Below are positions 25,844 through 34,048 of a stretch of DNA of 48,899 bases, piece by piece (positions within the stretch are counted from its first letter, which is position 1; each line of letters starts with the position of its first letter). The translations under genes and the position numbers were made by a program. The DNA is taken from the NCBI GenBank assembly GCA_025359915.1, contig JANYDE010000153.1:1-48899 (forward strand), written 5' to 3'. The notes under the pieces are model-generated. The model saw nothing but the letters and a program-made list of their open reading frames with translations, did not search any database and was not told the origin of the DNA. The DNA is from Chamaesiphon sp. 336R_metabinner_41. GTDB lineage: Bacteria > Cyanobacteriota > Cyanobacteriia > Cyanobacteriales > Chamaesiphonaceae.

Positions 25844-27814
25844 CTATCGATCGATCCTTACAGATTCAGATTTAGATTCCGAATGTACACGATCGACATT
25901 AGCTTGCTCTAACACTAAAATCTCGGCGGCTGGTAAATCTCGAACTTCCGCTGCTGGCTCGACAAAATCGACAATACTAGTGGTGACTTGATTACTTCTA
26001 CGCCCCAACCAATAAGCACCACCGCCCAGAATACCAACGGCTGGAATTGAGCACCAGATTAAGTAAGGTGGTATTTGACTGACAGGTGTTTGACTAGCAA
26101 CCGCAGGCTTGATATCTCCATGTGTACTGGCTGGCTGCTTTTTCAGGGATTGAGCGTAGAGTTGGGGTGCGCGTTGACTGACGACTAAATCGCCTGAAAA
26201 TAATCCGGTTTTGACTTCGACTAAATCGCCGACGGTTTGTCCGAGAGTGATGGTAATGGGTTGATAGCTGTCGCCACTTTGGACATAGACTAGCTGCTCT
26301 TTTTCGTTCTCTACTACTGCGCTGGCGGGAATTACGACTACGGGAGAGGTGATTTGACTGGTGGCTAGTTGGATTTGGGCGAAGGTTCCGGCTTTGAGCA
26401 ATCCTTCGCGGTTGTCTAAGATTGCTTGGACGGGGACGATACGGCTCTGAGGGTCTACTAATGTGCCGATCCGAGATATTTGACCTGAGAAGGATTTGGG
26501 GAGGTTTCCAGGCACTTTTACGGCAACTCGCTGACCAATTTTGATTCGTGCTAAGTCGCGTTCGTAGATATTGGCGGTGACTAATACTTGGCGATCGTCG
26601 ATGAGCGTCATTAATTTAGCTCCCGCGTCGGCAACGGATTGTCCGATCGTAATTTCTTTATCTGTGATCGTACCATCGATCGGGGCGGTAATAGTGACTA
26701 TTCCTTCGGCATTGGCGCGATTGCCTAGTTGTCCTAGTCGCCCTTGATAATTGGCATCGCTTAGTTTGAGACGGGTTGTGGCGGCGGTGACGGCGGCGTG
26801 AGATTTTTGGACTTGGGCGTTGGCTTCGACTACAGATTTTTGGTTGGTGGCTTTGGCTAATTGTCCGGTGGCTTCGGCTACCTGTTTTTCGGCATCCCGC
26901 AATTCGCGTAGGGGTAAGTCAGTTTCGGCTTTGCGGAGTTCGGTTTCGGCTTGCAATACTCCTGGTTGGCTTTGGGCTTTGATTAACTGGGTGCGTGCTT
27001 CGGCAAGTTTTGCCTGAGATTCTAAGGCTTGACGGTGAGAAACTGCGCCGCTATTGGCTAATTCGAGATCTTTTTGATACCGCTCTTGGGCTAATTGTAA
27101 TTCGGTTTGACTCGATCGAATCTCGGCAGTGGCGATTTGTTTTTGCTGTTGGTAGCTATTTTTGGCGGCGCGAATTAATGAGCCATTTTTGACGAGTTGT
27201 TGCTCTCGCGCTAGTCTAGATTTCGCTGCGGTTAATTGACTTCGCGCCTGATTTGTTTCGGCGGTGGCGATTTCGACGATCTTACCATAGCTCTCTTGGG
27301 CGAGAGTCCGATCGGTTTGAGCCTGTTGGATTAGAGCGAGTGCTTCGGCGCGCTTTTCCAGGGAATTTACCCGCAGTTCATTTAATTCGGGGCTAGACAT
27401 CCGCGCTAGTATTTGCCCTGCTTTTACTCTCGCTCCAGGTTGGACTAAAAGCTGAATCAGCTTACCCTTAATTGGGGCGGTAACTTCGACTTTTTTACTC
27501 GGTAATAATTCGATTTGCCCAGTCGCCGCAATTTCGACATTCAAACTTTGTTTTTTCGCCGCAATTACTTGCACGCCAATTTGTTTCCCTGTGGCGGAGT
27601 CAATCTGGACATTTTGATTTGTCGCACCATCTTGATGCGAAAATTCATTTCCATGTCCAGCATGAGCGGATGCTAACGTAGATAATATTAGAACCGATAG
27701 CGGTAATAATATCCAGCTTAAGTATTGAACAGATATTGCCGCACCGATCGATCGATCTAGATCCCTGGCAAGATATGGTGGTGAAACAGTGCGATATTTT
27801 GGATCTATAATCAT
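25844..27814 (-). CDS. RND efflux periplasmic adaptor, CopB/CusB type
   Basis: This membrane-fusion protein links the RND pump to an outer-membrane channel. It is long for the family (656 residues). It has a hydrophobic N-terminal segment (LSWILLPLSVLILSTLASA) and a short His-rich stretch (HAGHGNEFSHQDG) that could bind metal. A barrel-sandwich lipoyl half (VEVTAPIKGKLIQLLVQPGA) is followed by an unusually long alpha-helical hairpin (about residues 120-350, rich in Ala/Gln/Glu). The second lipoyl half (ADAGAKLMTLIDDRQVLVTA) and beta-barrel domains come next, with a second membrane helix near PYLIWCSIPAVGILGGGAYWL and a cytoplasmic tail. The C-terminal membrane anchor is uncommon in CusB-type adaptors. 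It is the gene upstream of the pump. Confidence 0.9.
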   Translation of the reverse strand: MIIDPKYRTVSPPYLARDLDRSIGAAISVQYLSWILLPLSVLILSTLASAHAGHGNEFSHQDGATNQNVQIDSATGKQIGVQVIAAKKQSLNVEIAATGQIELLPSKKVEVTAPIKGKLIQLLVQPGARVKAGQILARMSSPELNELRVNSLEKRAEALALIQQAQTDRTLAQESYGKIVEIATAETNQARSQLTAAKSRLAREQQLVKNGSLIRAAKNSYQQQKQIATAEIRSSQTELQLAQERYQKDLELANSGAVSHRQALESQAKLAEARTQLIKAQSQPGVLQAETELRKAETDLPLRELRDAEKQVAEATGQLAKATNQKSVVEANAQVQKSHAAVTAATTRLKLSDANYQGRLGQLGNRANAEGIVTITAPIDGTITDKEITIGQSVADAGAKLMTLIDDRQVLVTANIYERDLARIKIGQRVAVKVPGNLPKSFSGQISRIGTLVDPQSRIVPVQAILDNREGLLKAGTFAQIQLATSQITSPVVVIPASAVVENEKEQLVYVQSGDSYQPITITLGQTVGDLVEVKTGLFSGDLVVSQRAPQLYAQSLKKQPASTHGDIKPAVASQTPVSQIPPYLIWCSIPAVGILGGGAYWLGRRSNQVTTSIVDFVEPAAEVRDLPAAEILVLEQANVDRVHSESKSESVRIDR

Positions 27815-27848
27815 AGCTGCCAGTTAACTAAGTCCTTATATTATTCCC

Positions 27849-27893
27849 AGTCTGGCAGTCAGAGATGAAAACTAGATGAAATTCGGATAAAAT
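27849..27893 (-). promoter_or_regulatory. Putative CopR box for the adaptor gene
   Basis: Units GATGAAA (27864), GATGAAA (27875) and GATAAAA (27886) repeat every 11 bases. Nine bases after the first unit, the coding strand reads CAGACT (27849-27854), a weak -10 match. The adaptor starts at 27814. Confidence 0.6.
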
Positions 27894-27920
27894 TTATCTC
27901 TATATATGGGTGTAAAATTT

Positions 27921-27954
27921 AGGGTAGGGGCAATTCATGAATTGCCCCTACCCT
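27921..27954. repeat. 34-base perfect palindrome, dispersed repeat copy 1
   Basis: Both strands read identically over the half-site AGGGTAGGGGCAATTCA. The core GTAGGGGCAATTCATGAATT, completed by GCCCCTAC, occurs again at 38277-38308, so this is a mobile or amplified palindromic element. It sits between the copM-like and copB-like genes. Confidence 0.85.
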
Positions 27955-28018
27955 GAACTCCAGGACAATCTCTGAACTTAAATCATCCTTTAATTTGACG
28001 TTGCTGAATTTTTTACAA

Positions 28019-28687
28019 TTATTTAGCCACAGCCCATTCTTTCTGCCACTTAGTCATCATATCGATTTCTACCTGTTGAGATTTAATGATATTCTGAGCG
28101 AATTTCTTCATCTGTGGGCGTTTGGATTTGAGTAATAAATCCTGAGCCATTGTCACCGCACCTTGATGATGGGGAATCATACTATCGAGAAATCTGACAT
28201 CAAATCCAGCATCTGCTTTACCTAATGACATCCTCATCATCATTGACTGTTTATGGGCTGGTGTCATTGCCATTTCATGATTCATTTCAGCGTGCCACAT
28301 GATGGGTGTTGCGGATGCTTTTGGATACCATTGTTTGCGCCACAGTTTCATTTGGGCGATGTCTTTTTTCTGATCTATGAGAATACCTTGAGCTAGCTTA
28401 ATTAGTTCTGGACGTTTGGACTTTTGCAATACTTCCTGAGCCATTACCAAGGCACCTTGATGATGGGGAATCATACTATCGAGAAACCGCAGATCGTAGT
28501 TAGCATTAGCAGGCCCGACATCCATGCTATGATTCATCATGCCCCCATGATTCATCCCTTCATGATTTTGCGCGAGGTTTGAATTTTGATGATGTTGAGT
28601 TGTTAAATTAGCTATAGCTAAAGAGCTAATACCGAGAGTTCCCACTATCATAGCGATCGGGGTAAGTAATCGAACTTTAGGATGCAT
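28019..28687 (-). CDS. copM: Periplasmic DUF305 protein with two metal-binding units (CopM-like)
   Basis: The 222-residue protein has a signal peptide (LLTPIAMIVGTLGISSLAIA) and two tandem DUF305 units. Each carries FLDSMIPHHQGA, near residues 68 and 163, and a helix ending KSKRP-x-x-KK/KL-AQ. Between signal and first unit is a Met/His stretch (HEGMNHGGMMNHSMDVG), and between units a second one (MNHEMAMTPAHKQSMMMRMS). This agrees with CopM, the periplasmic copper-binding protein of Synechocystis that is encoded next to copRS. Its gene is divergent from the response regulator and shares a promoter region with it. The copper specificity is inferred from homology and from the residue composition. 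Confidence 0.82.
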   Translation of the reverse strand: MHPKVRLLTPIAMIVGTLGISSLAIANLTTQHHQNSNLAQNHEGMNHGGMMNHSMDVGPANANYDLRFLDSMIPHHQGALVMAQEVLQKSKRPELIKLAQGILIDQKKDIAQMKLWRKQWYPKASATPIMWHAEMNHEMAMTPAHKQSMMMRMSLGKADAGFDVRFLDSMIPHHQGAVTMAQDLLLKSKRPQMKKFAQNIIKSQQVEIDMMTKWQKEWAVAK

Positions 28688-28717
28688 AATATTATTGCTA
28701 ATTTTTAGATTATCTCT

Positions 28718-28752
28718 ATCTTAGTTAAATGAGATGAAATTAGGATGAAATT
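28718..28752 (-). promoter_or_regulatory. Putative CopR box and -10 element for copM
   Basis: GATGAAAT at 28733 and 28744 are 11 bases apart. Nine bases after the first unit, on the coding strand, is TAAGAT (28718-28723). The leader to the ATG at 28687 would be about 24 bases. Confidence 0.68.
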
Positions 28753-28766
28753 AGTTCCGTTGAAAG

Positions 28767-28798
28767 TTCATGTCAATTTCATCTAGGCAAGGGATGAT
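28767..28798 (+). promoter_or_regulatory. Inverted, weaker CopR box facing copR
   Basis: On the plus strand TTCAT at 28767 and TTCAT at 28778 (in TTTCATC) are 11 bases apart, that is GATGAA-type units on the minus strand. Nine bases later comes GATGAT (28793-28798), a weak -10 match. The predicted start would fall at about the ATG, so the transcript would be nearly leaderless; the AAGGGATG near 28790 would then not act as a ribosome site. This makes the call uncertain. Confidence 0.4.
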
Positions 28799-28803
28799 AA
28801 TTA

Positions 28804-29676
28804 ATGATGAAAATTTTACTGATCGAAGACGAACCAGATTTAGGTAGTATTATCCAAAAAAGTCTCTCGCATCATCAATATGTTGTAGATTGGGCGATGG
28901 ATGGTAAAGCCGGATGGGAATATTTGACTGTCGAACGAGATATGTATTCCCTAGCCATTATTGATTGGATGTTGCCAAAAATATCTGGGGTCGAACTTTG
29001 CCAAAGATTACGTGCAGAAAAGCACAGTTTACCCATCTTAATGTTGACCGCACGAGATCGAATGGAGGATAAAATTACCGGATTGGATGCTGGCGCGGAT
29101 GACTATCTCGTCAAACCATTTGGGATGGAAGAATTACTCGCCAGACTTCGCGCTCTTCACCGTCGCGCTCCGACATTTCAAGCAGAGCGATTGCAAGTAG
29201 GAAATCTGCGATTGGACTATGGTAATAATGCTGTTACTATTATTAGTTCAGCAGCAATAGAACAATCTGTAACTTTGACGGCGAAAGAGTTTCAACTATT
29301 AGAATATCTGATGCAACATCCAGATCTAACGCTTACCCACGAACAGATTCGCAATCGAATTTGGGCATTTGATTCTGAGTCAGCAAGTAATGTTGTTGCG
29401 GCTCAAATTCGATTGTTGCGGAAGAAGTTAGCTGAATTCGATCGCGATGATGCAATCGAAACCATCCGTGGATTTGGTTATAGATTAAATGCAGCCAATT
29501 TATACTCCAAAAGTAGCTCGTCTTTACTTCCCTTCACTCTTCATCCAACTGTGCAAAATCTAGTGTGGGAAAACGTTACAGGGGTGCTTGTCACCCCTTC
29601 AGGTCCCTTCCCCTGTATACACAAGTCTGTTGGAGATGATGCGCAGATCGCCACCCCACCCCAGCCATCCCCTTAA
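28804..29676 (+). CDS. copR: OmpR/PhoB-family response regulator (CopR-like) with abnormal C-terminus
   Basis: The receiver domain (residues 1-120) has the acidic pair in IEDEPD, the phospho-acceptor Asp in IIDWMLPKISG, the Thr in MLTARD and the Lys in YLVKPFGMEEL. The winged-helix DNA-binding domain runs from about residue 135 to FGYRLNA near residue 233. It is divergent from copM and probably controls the GATGAAA boxes. Odd: a further 55-odd residues after FGYRLNA (LHPTVQNLVWENVTG on to TPPQPSP) are unlike any regulator and are encoded by a hairpin and a dispersed repeat. No sensor kinase gene follows, although copS normally overlaps or follows copR. ATG 28804 or 28807 may be the start. Confidence 0.85.
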   Translation: MMKILLIEDEPDLGSIIQKSLSHHQYVVDWAMDGKAGWEYLTVERDMYSLAIIDWMLPKISGVELCQRLRAEKHSLPILMLTARDRMEDKITGLDAGADDYLVKPFGMEELLARLRALHRRAPTFQAERLQVGNLRLDYGNNAVTIISSAAIEQSVTLTAKEFQLLEYLMQHPDLTLTHEQIRNRIWAFDSESASNVVAAQIRLLRKKLAEFDRDDAIETIRGFGYRLNAANLYSKSSSSLLPFTLHPTVQNLVWENVTGVLVTPSGPFPCIHKSVGDDAQIATPPQPSP

Positions 29677-29697
29677 AAATGGGAGGGAGTAAAGTCC
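29580..29697. repeat. Dispersed repeat forming the end of the regulator gene
   Basis: AGGGGTG-CTTGT-CACCCCT (29580-29598) is a 7-bp stem hairpin. From about 29650 to 29697 the sequence (CACCCCAGCCATCCCC then TTAAAAATGGGAGGGAGTAAAG) matches, in reverse orientation, one arm of the element at 15361-15405. Together they code for the last part of the response-regulator frame and its stop codon. Confidence 0.65.
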
Positions 29698-29865
29698 ACC
29701 TTTAAAAGAAGTCTAGCCGACACGGTAGCTAACAACACCAGGGATGTTGCCTCTGGTGCAAGATGTAAATTTGTATACTTTCCGTAACGATTGTCGGCAG
29801 TCGATCGCCTGAATATGATAGGTTTCTAGATAGTTAAATCAATTTAACCTTAATTAAAATTTCAC

Positions 29866-30882
29866 ATGACAGCTTTCTCCACCGACACCAAGTTTCTACC
29901 CCCTGCTGATGCAAAAAGTCGGATTACACAGTTCATGCGGGAATTTCAGGATAGTGTCTGTCAAGGCTTAGAAGCAGTTGATGGCGGTGGTAAGTTTCAA
30001 GAAGAAAGCTGGGAACGTCCCGAAGGCGGTGGCGGTCGATCGAGAGTAATGAAAGAAGGTAATGTATTTGAACAAGGTGGCGTAAACTTTTCGGAAGTTT
30101 GGGGCGATCATTTGCCACCTTCGATTTTAAGTCAACGTCCCGATGCGGCTGGACATCGGTGGTTTGCAACAGGTACCTCGATGGTGCTGCACCCACGTAA
30201 TCCTTATATCCCGACAGTTCATTTGAACTATCGTTACTTTGAAGCTGGCCCCGTTTGGTGGTTTGGCGGCGGTTTGGATCTTACTCCCTACTATCCATTC
30301 GCAGAAGATGCCAGTCATCTCCACAATACGCTCAAAGGAGCTTGCGACAAACACAGCCCCGATTTATACCCGACTTTTAAGCTCTGGTGCGATGAATATT
30401 TCTATCTCAAACACCGCGACGAGACTCGTGGCGTGGGTGGAATCTTCTTTGACTATCAAGATGGTCAAGGCGCATTATATCGCGGCCCTGACCCCCAAGG
30501 CCCTGCGGCTCAATATAGCGACTCGATTGGTGTTCCGGCAGCACGTACGTGGTCAGAATTATTCGCTATCTCTCAAGACTGCGCTAACAGCTTCTTGCCA
30601 GCGTATGTGCCAATTGTAGAACGCCGCCGCGATACTGAGTATGGCGAACGAGAACGGAATTTCCAATTATACCGACGCGGACGCTATGTTGAGTTTAATC
30701 TAGTCTACGATCGCGGTACCATTTTCGGACTCCAGACGAATGGACGCACTGAATCGATCTTGATGTCTTTACCACCCCTCGTGCGTTGGGAATACGGCTA
30801 TCAACCCGAACCCAATTCACCCGAAGCTGAACTTTACAATGTCTTTCTCAAACCTCAAGATTGGGCTAATTGGAAACCTTAG
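29866..30882 (+). CDS. hemF: Oxygen-dependent coproporphyrinogen III oxidase
   Basis: HemF oxidatively decarboxylates coproporphyrinogen III to protoporphyrinogen IX, feeding haem and chlorophyll synthesis. The 338-residue protein has [61 protein letters not shown] and [20 protein letters not shown], the standard signatures of the aerobic enzyme. The length is normal. It lies downstream of the regulator after a 189-base spacer that has a small hairpin (CACCAG with CTGGTG at 29736-29758) and AT-rich sequence before the ATG, so it most likely has its own promoter. An octamer array follows the stop codon. Confidence 0.97.
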   Translation: MTAFSTDTKFLPPADAKSRITQFMREFQDSVCQGLEAVDGGGKFQEESWERPEGGGGRSRVMKEGNVFEQGGVNFSEVWGDHLPPSILSQRPDAAGHRWFATGTSMVLHPRNPYIPTVHLNYRYFEAGPVWWFGGGLDLTPYYPFAEDASHLHNTLKGACDKHSPDLYPTFKLWCDEYFYLKHRDETRGVGGIFFDYQDGQGALYRGPDPQGPAAQYSDSIGVPAARTWSELFAISQDCANSFLPAYVPIVERRRDTEYGERERNFQLYRRGRYVEFNLVYDRGTIFGLQTNGRTESILMSLPPLVRWEYGYQPEPNSPEAELYNVFLKPQDWANWKP

Positions 30883-30899
30883 ATAGTCGGCAGAGAGGG

Positions 30900-30927
30900 G
30901 ACTGGGTGACTGGGTGACTGGGTGACT
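30900..30927 (+). repeat. Octamer repeat (GACTGGGT)
   Basis: Three and a half copies of GACTGGGT lie 18 bases after the hemF stop. Unlike most arrays here the unit is eight bases, and it is G-rich on the sense strand of hemF. Confidence 0.8.
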
Positions 30928-30968
30928 AGAAATCTTTGCTAACTATTCACTATTCACTAAACCACTAA

Positions 30969-32102
30969 CTAAATTGCCGATTTAAACCAACCACGTTTCC
31001 AGAAGAAAAACACTAAACTACCTCCAATCGTAAACATTAGAGCTAGACAAAACGGATAGCCCCAATACCAACCGAGTTCGGGCATATTGAGCGGTGATTT
31101 TTCGGGACTAAAATTCATGCCATACACTCCAGCGATGAATGTCAGTGGAATAAAAATAGCGGAAACAACAGTCAGTAATTTCATCACCTCATTCATTTTA
31201 TTGCTAACCACAGAAAGATAAACATCCATCAGTCCTGTCGCTAGTTCTCGATAAGTTTCGACCATATCCATCACTTGAATAGTATGGTCATAGCAGTCGC
31301 GTAAATAGACCTGAACCTCCGCACTAATCAAATCACTACCATCGCGAATCAGTGAATTAATCGCATCTCTGAGCGGCCAAATTGCTCGTCTGAGGATCAG
31401 TAGCTCACGCCGAATTTTGTGAATTTTTGAGAGGGTAGATCGATCGGGTTGAGTCATCACCTCATCTTCTAATTCTTCAATTAATTCGCCATAATATTCC
31501 AAGACTGGAAAAAAGCCATCGACGATCGCATCCACTAAGCAGTAAGCTAAATAGTCAGCACCTTGCTTCCGAATAATTCCTCGATCAATCTCAATTCGCT
31601 GTCGGACTCCATGAAAACAATCTTCTTCTGGCTCTTCCTGAACTGTCAGTAGATAGTTTTTACCTAATACCAAACTCACTTGTTCTTTGCTAAATCCATT
31701 GCCATTTGGATTTAAAACTACCATGATTGCAATAATTAATAACTGATCTTGATAATGCTCGATCTTCGGACGCTGAGGAACATTAACAATATCTTCTACC
31801 AACAATCGATGGAGATTAAAAATCGGACTTAAAGCTGCCCAAGTAGCTGTATTTCCTAAACCTAAAACATCAACCCAAGAGACAGTATGCGTCTCCAAAT
31901 ATTCATGGAGCAACTCTGGATCTGATACAGAAATTCGGGTAGATCGATCGCGATCGTAATCAATTAAAACTAGATCCGCTGGCTGGGCATCCGCGCTAAT
32001 ATTTAATTGTCCTGGCGTAGTCCCAGGTCGATCGTAAAAATATCCCAACTTAGACTTTTCAGGTGATCGATAAGTAGTGGGAAAAGAGTCTGAATTTGGC
32101 AT
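30969..32102 (-). CDS. corA: CorA-family magnesium/divalent cation channel
   Basis: CorA is a pentameric inner-membrane channel for Mg2+ (in some cases Co2+ or Zn2+). The 377-residue protein has a long cytoplasmic N-terminal domain of beta sheet and the coiled helix around IHKIRRELLILRRAIWPLRD. Two C-terminal membrane helices follow. The first ends in the diagnostic VYGMNF, GMN at about residues 327-329, followed by the loop SPEKSPLNMPELGW. The basic end FFFWKRGWFKSAI is usual for the family. It is convergent with hemF and divergent from the EamA gene; no regulatory RNA such as an M-box is evident upstream. Confidence 0.93.
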   Translation of the reverse strand: MPNSDSFPTTYRSPEKSKLGYFYDRPGTTPGQLNISADAQPADLVLIDYDRDRSTRISVSDPELLHEYLETHTVSWVDVLGLGNTATWAALSPIFNLHRLLVEDIVNVPQRPKIEHYQDQLLIIAIMVVLNPNGNGFSKEQVSLVLGKNYLLTVQEEPEEDCFHGVRQRIEIDRGIIRKQGADYLAYCLVDAIVDGFFPVLEYYGELIEELEDEVMTQPDRSTLSKIHKIRRELLILRRAIWPLRDAINSLIRDGSDLISAEVQVYLRDCYDHTIQVMDMVETYRELATGLMDVYLSVVSNKMNEVMKLLTVVSAIFIPLTFIAGVYGMNFSPEKSPLNMPELGWYWGYPFCLALMFTIGGSLVFFFWKRGWFKSAI

Positions 32103-32278
32103 AATTAAAGAGCGTGCAAAATTGTTGAGAGCGATCTATGAATCCATTCACACTTAAACTCTGAATCCGATCGATCGACTACTATGTGAATATATATTGG
32201 TGATATCTAAAAGCTGTGCGATCAAGATCGGACTGACATATTATCTCACATTCACAGATCCTCACAACTTATAAATGC

Positions 32279-32710
32279 ATGGAAAATAGCTCCAATCTTT
32301 GGTGGATTTATGCTTTACTTTCAGCTTTTTTTGCGGCTTTAACCACCATTTTTGCCAAAATTGGAATCGAAAATATCGATGCAAATTTAGCTACCGCTGT
32401 GCGCACGGTGGTAATTGTGCTGATGGCATGGGGGATAGTATTATCACAGGGCAATATCAACCAGCTCACCACCATTTCCTCCCGCACGCTGATTTTCTTA
32501 GTCATTTCAGGAATTGCGACTGGCTGCTCGTGGATTTTTTACTTCCAAGCATTGCAGCTAGGTAAAGCCGCTCAGGTAGCTCCAATTGATAAAGCTAGCG
32601 TGGTAATGGTAATCTTATTCTCAGCGATCTTTCTCCACGAACCACTCACGCTCAAAGTCATTTTCGGTGGTTTACTGATTGTCATCGGTACTTTTGTCTT
32701 GGTTTTGTAA
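32279..32710 (+). CDS. Half-size EamA/DMT-family transporter
   Basis: The 143-residue protein contains one EamA unit with five hydrophobic helices and begins NLWWIYALLSAFFAALTTIF. ISGIATGCSWIFYFQALQLG and the ending LIVIGTFVLVL are typical of the family. The usual EamA transporters have two such units; one-unit forms must dimerise. The substrate is unknown. It precedes an EF-hand membrane protein by 15 bases, so the two are probably co-transcribed. Confidence 0.82.
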   Translation: MENSSNLWWIYALLSAFFAALTTIFAKIGIENIDANLATAVRTVVIVLMAWGIVLSQGNINQLTTISSRTLIFLVISGIATGCSWIFYFQALQLGKAAQVAPIDKASVVMVILFSAIFLHEPLTLKVIFGGLLIVIGTFVLVL

Positions 32711-32725
32711 TGTCTCGCTCCAAAA

Positions 32726-34048
32726 ATGAATAAAAATACAAAAGTAGCATTACTAATGCTACCACTAACTATTTATATGCTGACTTGTTACTATTATTCA
32801 ACTAATTTGAGTAGTGAAGCAACATTAAGCAATCAAAAACTTGCCCTTTGTGCGGCTTCCATATTATGCAATTTCTATGTTTTATATTATCACTATACTA
32901 ATCCACCTCATCCTAAATTTTTAATGCTTCCCACTCGAAAATTCTCGATTCGAGTGCATACTATTTCAGGAACGATCGAGTTAGTCTGCGGTATCATTGC
33001 TTTTTTTAGTAGCGATCCAGCTATTTGGGCAATTATCATGGCATCATCGGCAATAATTGGTCACGTTACTTCATCAAGCTATCAAACCCCAATTGTCTTT
33101 GGTGCAAAGGCAATTATGATACCATCGTACATTTTCTGTATCGGATTACATCTGTATTGTGCCGTGCAGGTACTGTTAAATCCTACCTCAATGCTATGGA
33201 TATCAAACACATTTTTGGTGTTAAATGTCTATGTCTGGTGTCGAGTATTTTACGTTGTATTTTCAAGGATTGGTATTTTCAAAGAATCCCTTTATTCTAG
33301 CTCAATTTTAGTAGCTCAATTATTAATAATCCCAGCAGTTTTAGGTGGTGCTGGCAATTTAATTCTAATGTTCTTTCTACTAGGTTATGCATTTCTGTAC
33401 GTTTTAATTATGCAGCCGACCCCAGGAGAGAAAATTAATTTCATTCGCGAAAGTGCTAGACAGACATTAATTAATGAACAAGCTAAAGAATTGTGGGTGA
33501 ACAATTATTCAAATTCTGTGGCAGGAGCTAGCGATCGTGAAGTAGCTCAATCAGTGTTTGACCAGCTAGATACAGATGGTAATGGTTGGTTAGATAATGA
33601 AGAAGCTAAAGGCATCCTCAAACAATGGCAGGTACCAGCTAGTTTTGCTGAAGCTTTTATCTCTCAAAAAAGCCAAAATGAAGGATTTAGTTTTGAACTA
33701 TTTTATGAGAATGTCTGGCAAATACCTAGTATCAAACAACGGTTAACTTCTGCTAAAATACACAGTGAGTATCTGAATAAAGATCCTAAAACAGTTAGTG
33801 ATCGAGAGAAAGCTCAAATGATTTTTAGTCAATTAGATGTCGATCACAGTGGTTTTTTAGATTTCTTTGAAATTCAGACTTTACTACTAGAATGGGGATT
33901 GCCCGATCTGGAAGCAAAACAATATCTGAACCAATACGATGCTAATGGCGATAAAAAATTCTCCTTTGAAGAATTTTTTGAACATATGCGCCCGATTTGG
34001 TTATTTGCCTTTTCAAACATTCTTTATCCACGACAAAGCACAGTTTAA
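32726..34048 (+). CDS. Membrane protein with C-terminal EF-hands
   Basis: The 440-residue protein has an N-terminal membrane part (residues 1-235) with about six hydrophobic helices, then a soluble tail with calcium-binding EF-hand loops. Canonical loops are DTDGNGWLDNEE (282-293), DVDHSGFLDFFE (371-382) and DANGDKKFSFEE (405-416), each with Asp/Asn at positions 1, 3 and 5 and Glu at 12. A degenerate loop (SQKSQNEGFSFELF) lies between the first two, so the tail probably forms two EF-hand pairs. It is likely a calcium-regulated membrane protein, facing the cytoplasm if the EF-hands sense internal calcium. The membrane domain is not one I recognise. Co-transcription with the upstream EamA transporter (15-base gap) suggests regulation of that transporter, which is inference. 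Confidence 0.78.
   Translation: MNKNTKVALLMLPLTIYMLTCYYYSTNLSSEATLSNQKLALCAASILCNFYVLYYHYTNPPHPKFLMLPTRKFSIRVHTISGTIELVCGIIAFFSSDPAIWAIIMASSAIIGHVTSSSYQTPIVFGAKAIMIPSYIFCIGLHLYCAVQVLLNPTSMLWISNTFLVLNVYVWCRVFYVVFSRIGIFKESLYSSSILVAQLLIIPAVLGGAGNLILMFFLLGYAFLYVLIMQPTPGEKINFIRESARQTLINEQAKELWVNNYSNSVAGASDREVAQSVFDQLDTDGNGWLDNEEAKGILKQWQVPASFAEAFISQKSQNEGFSFELFYENVWQIPSIKQRLTSAKIHSEYLNKDPKTVSDREKAQMIFSQLDVDHSGFLDFFEIQTLLLEWGLPDLEAKQYLNQYDANGDKKFSFEEFFEHMRPIWLFAFSNILYPRQSTV

Noticed and set aside
29736-29758. CACCAG/CTGGTG hairpin before hemF as a terminator
   Set aside because: The stem is only 6 bp with an 11-base loop and no T-run follows.
30239-30619. 126-codon frame inside hemF
   Set aside because: It lies in an alternate frame of a well-conserved gene and shows no recognisable motif.
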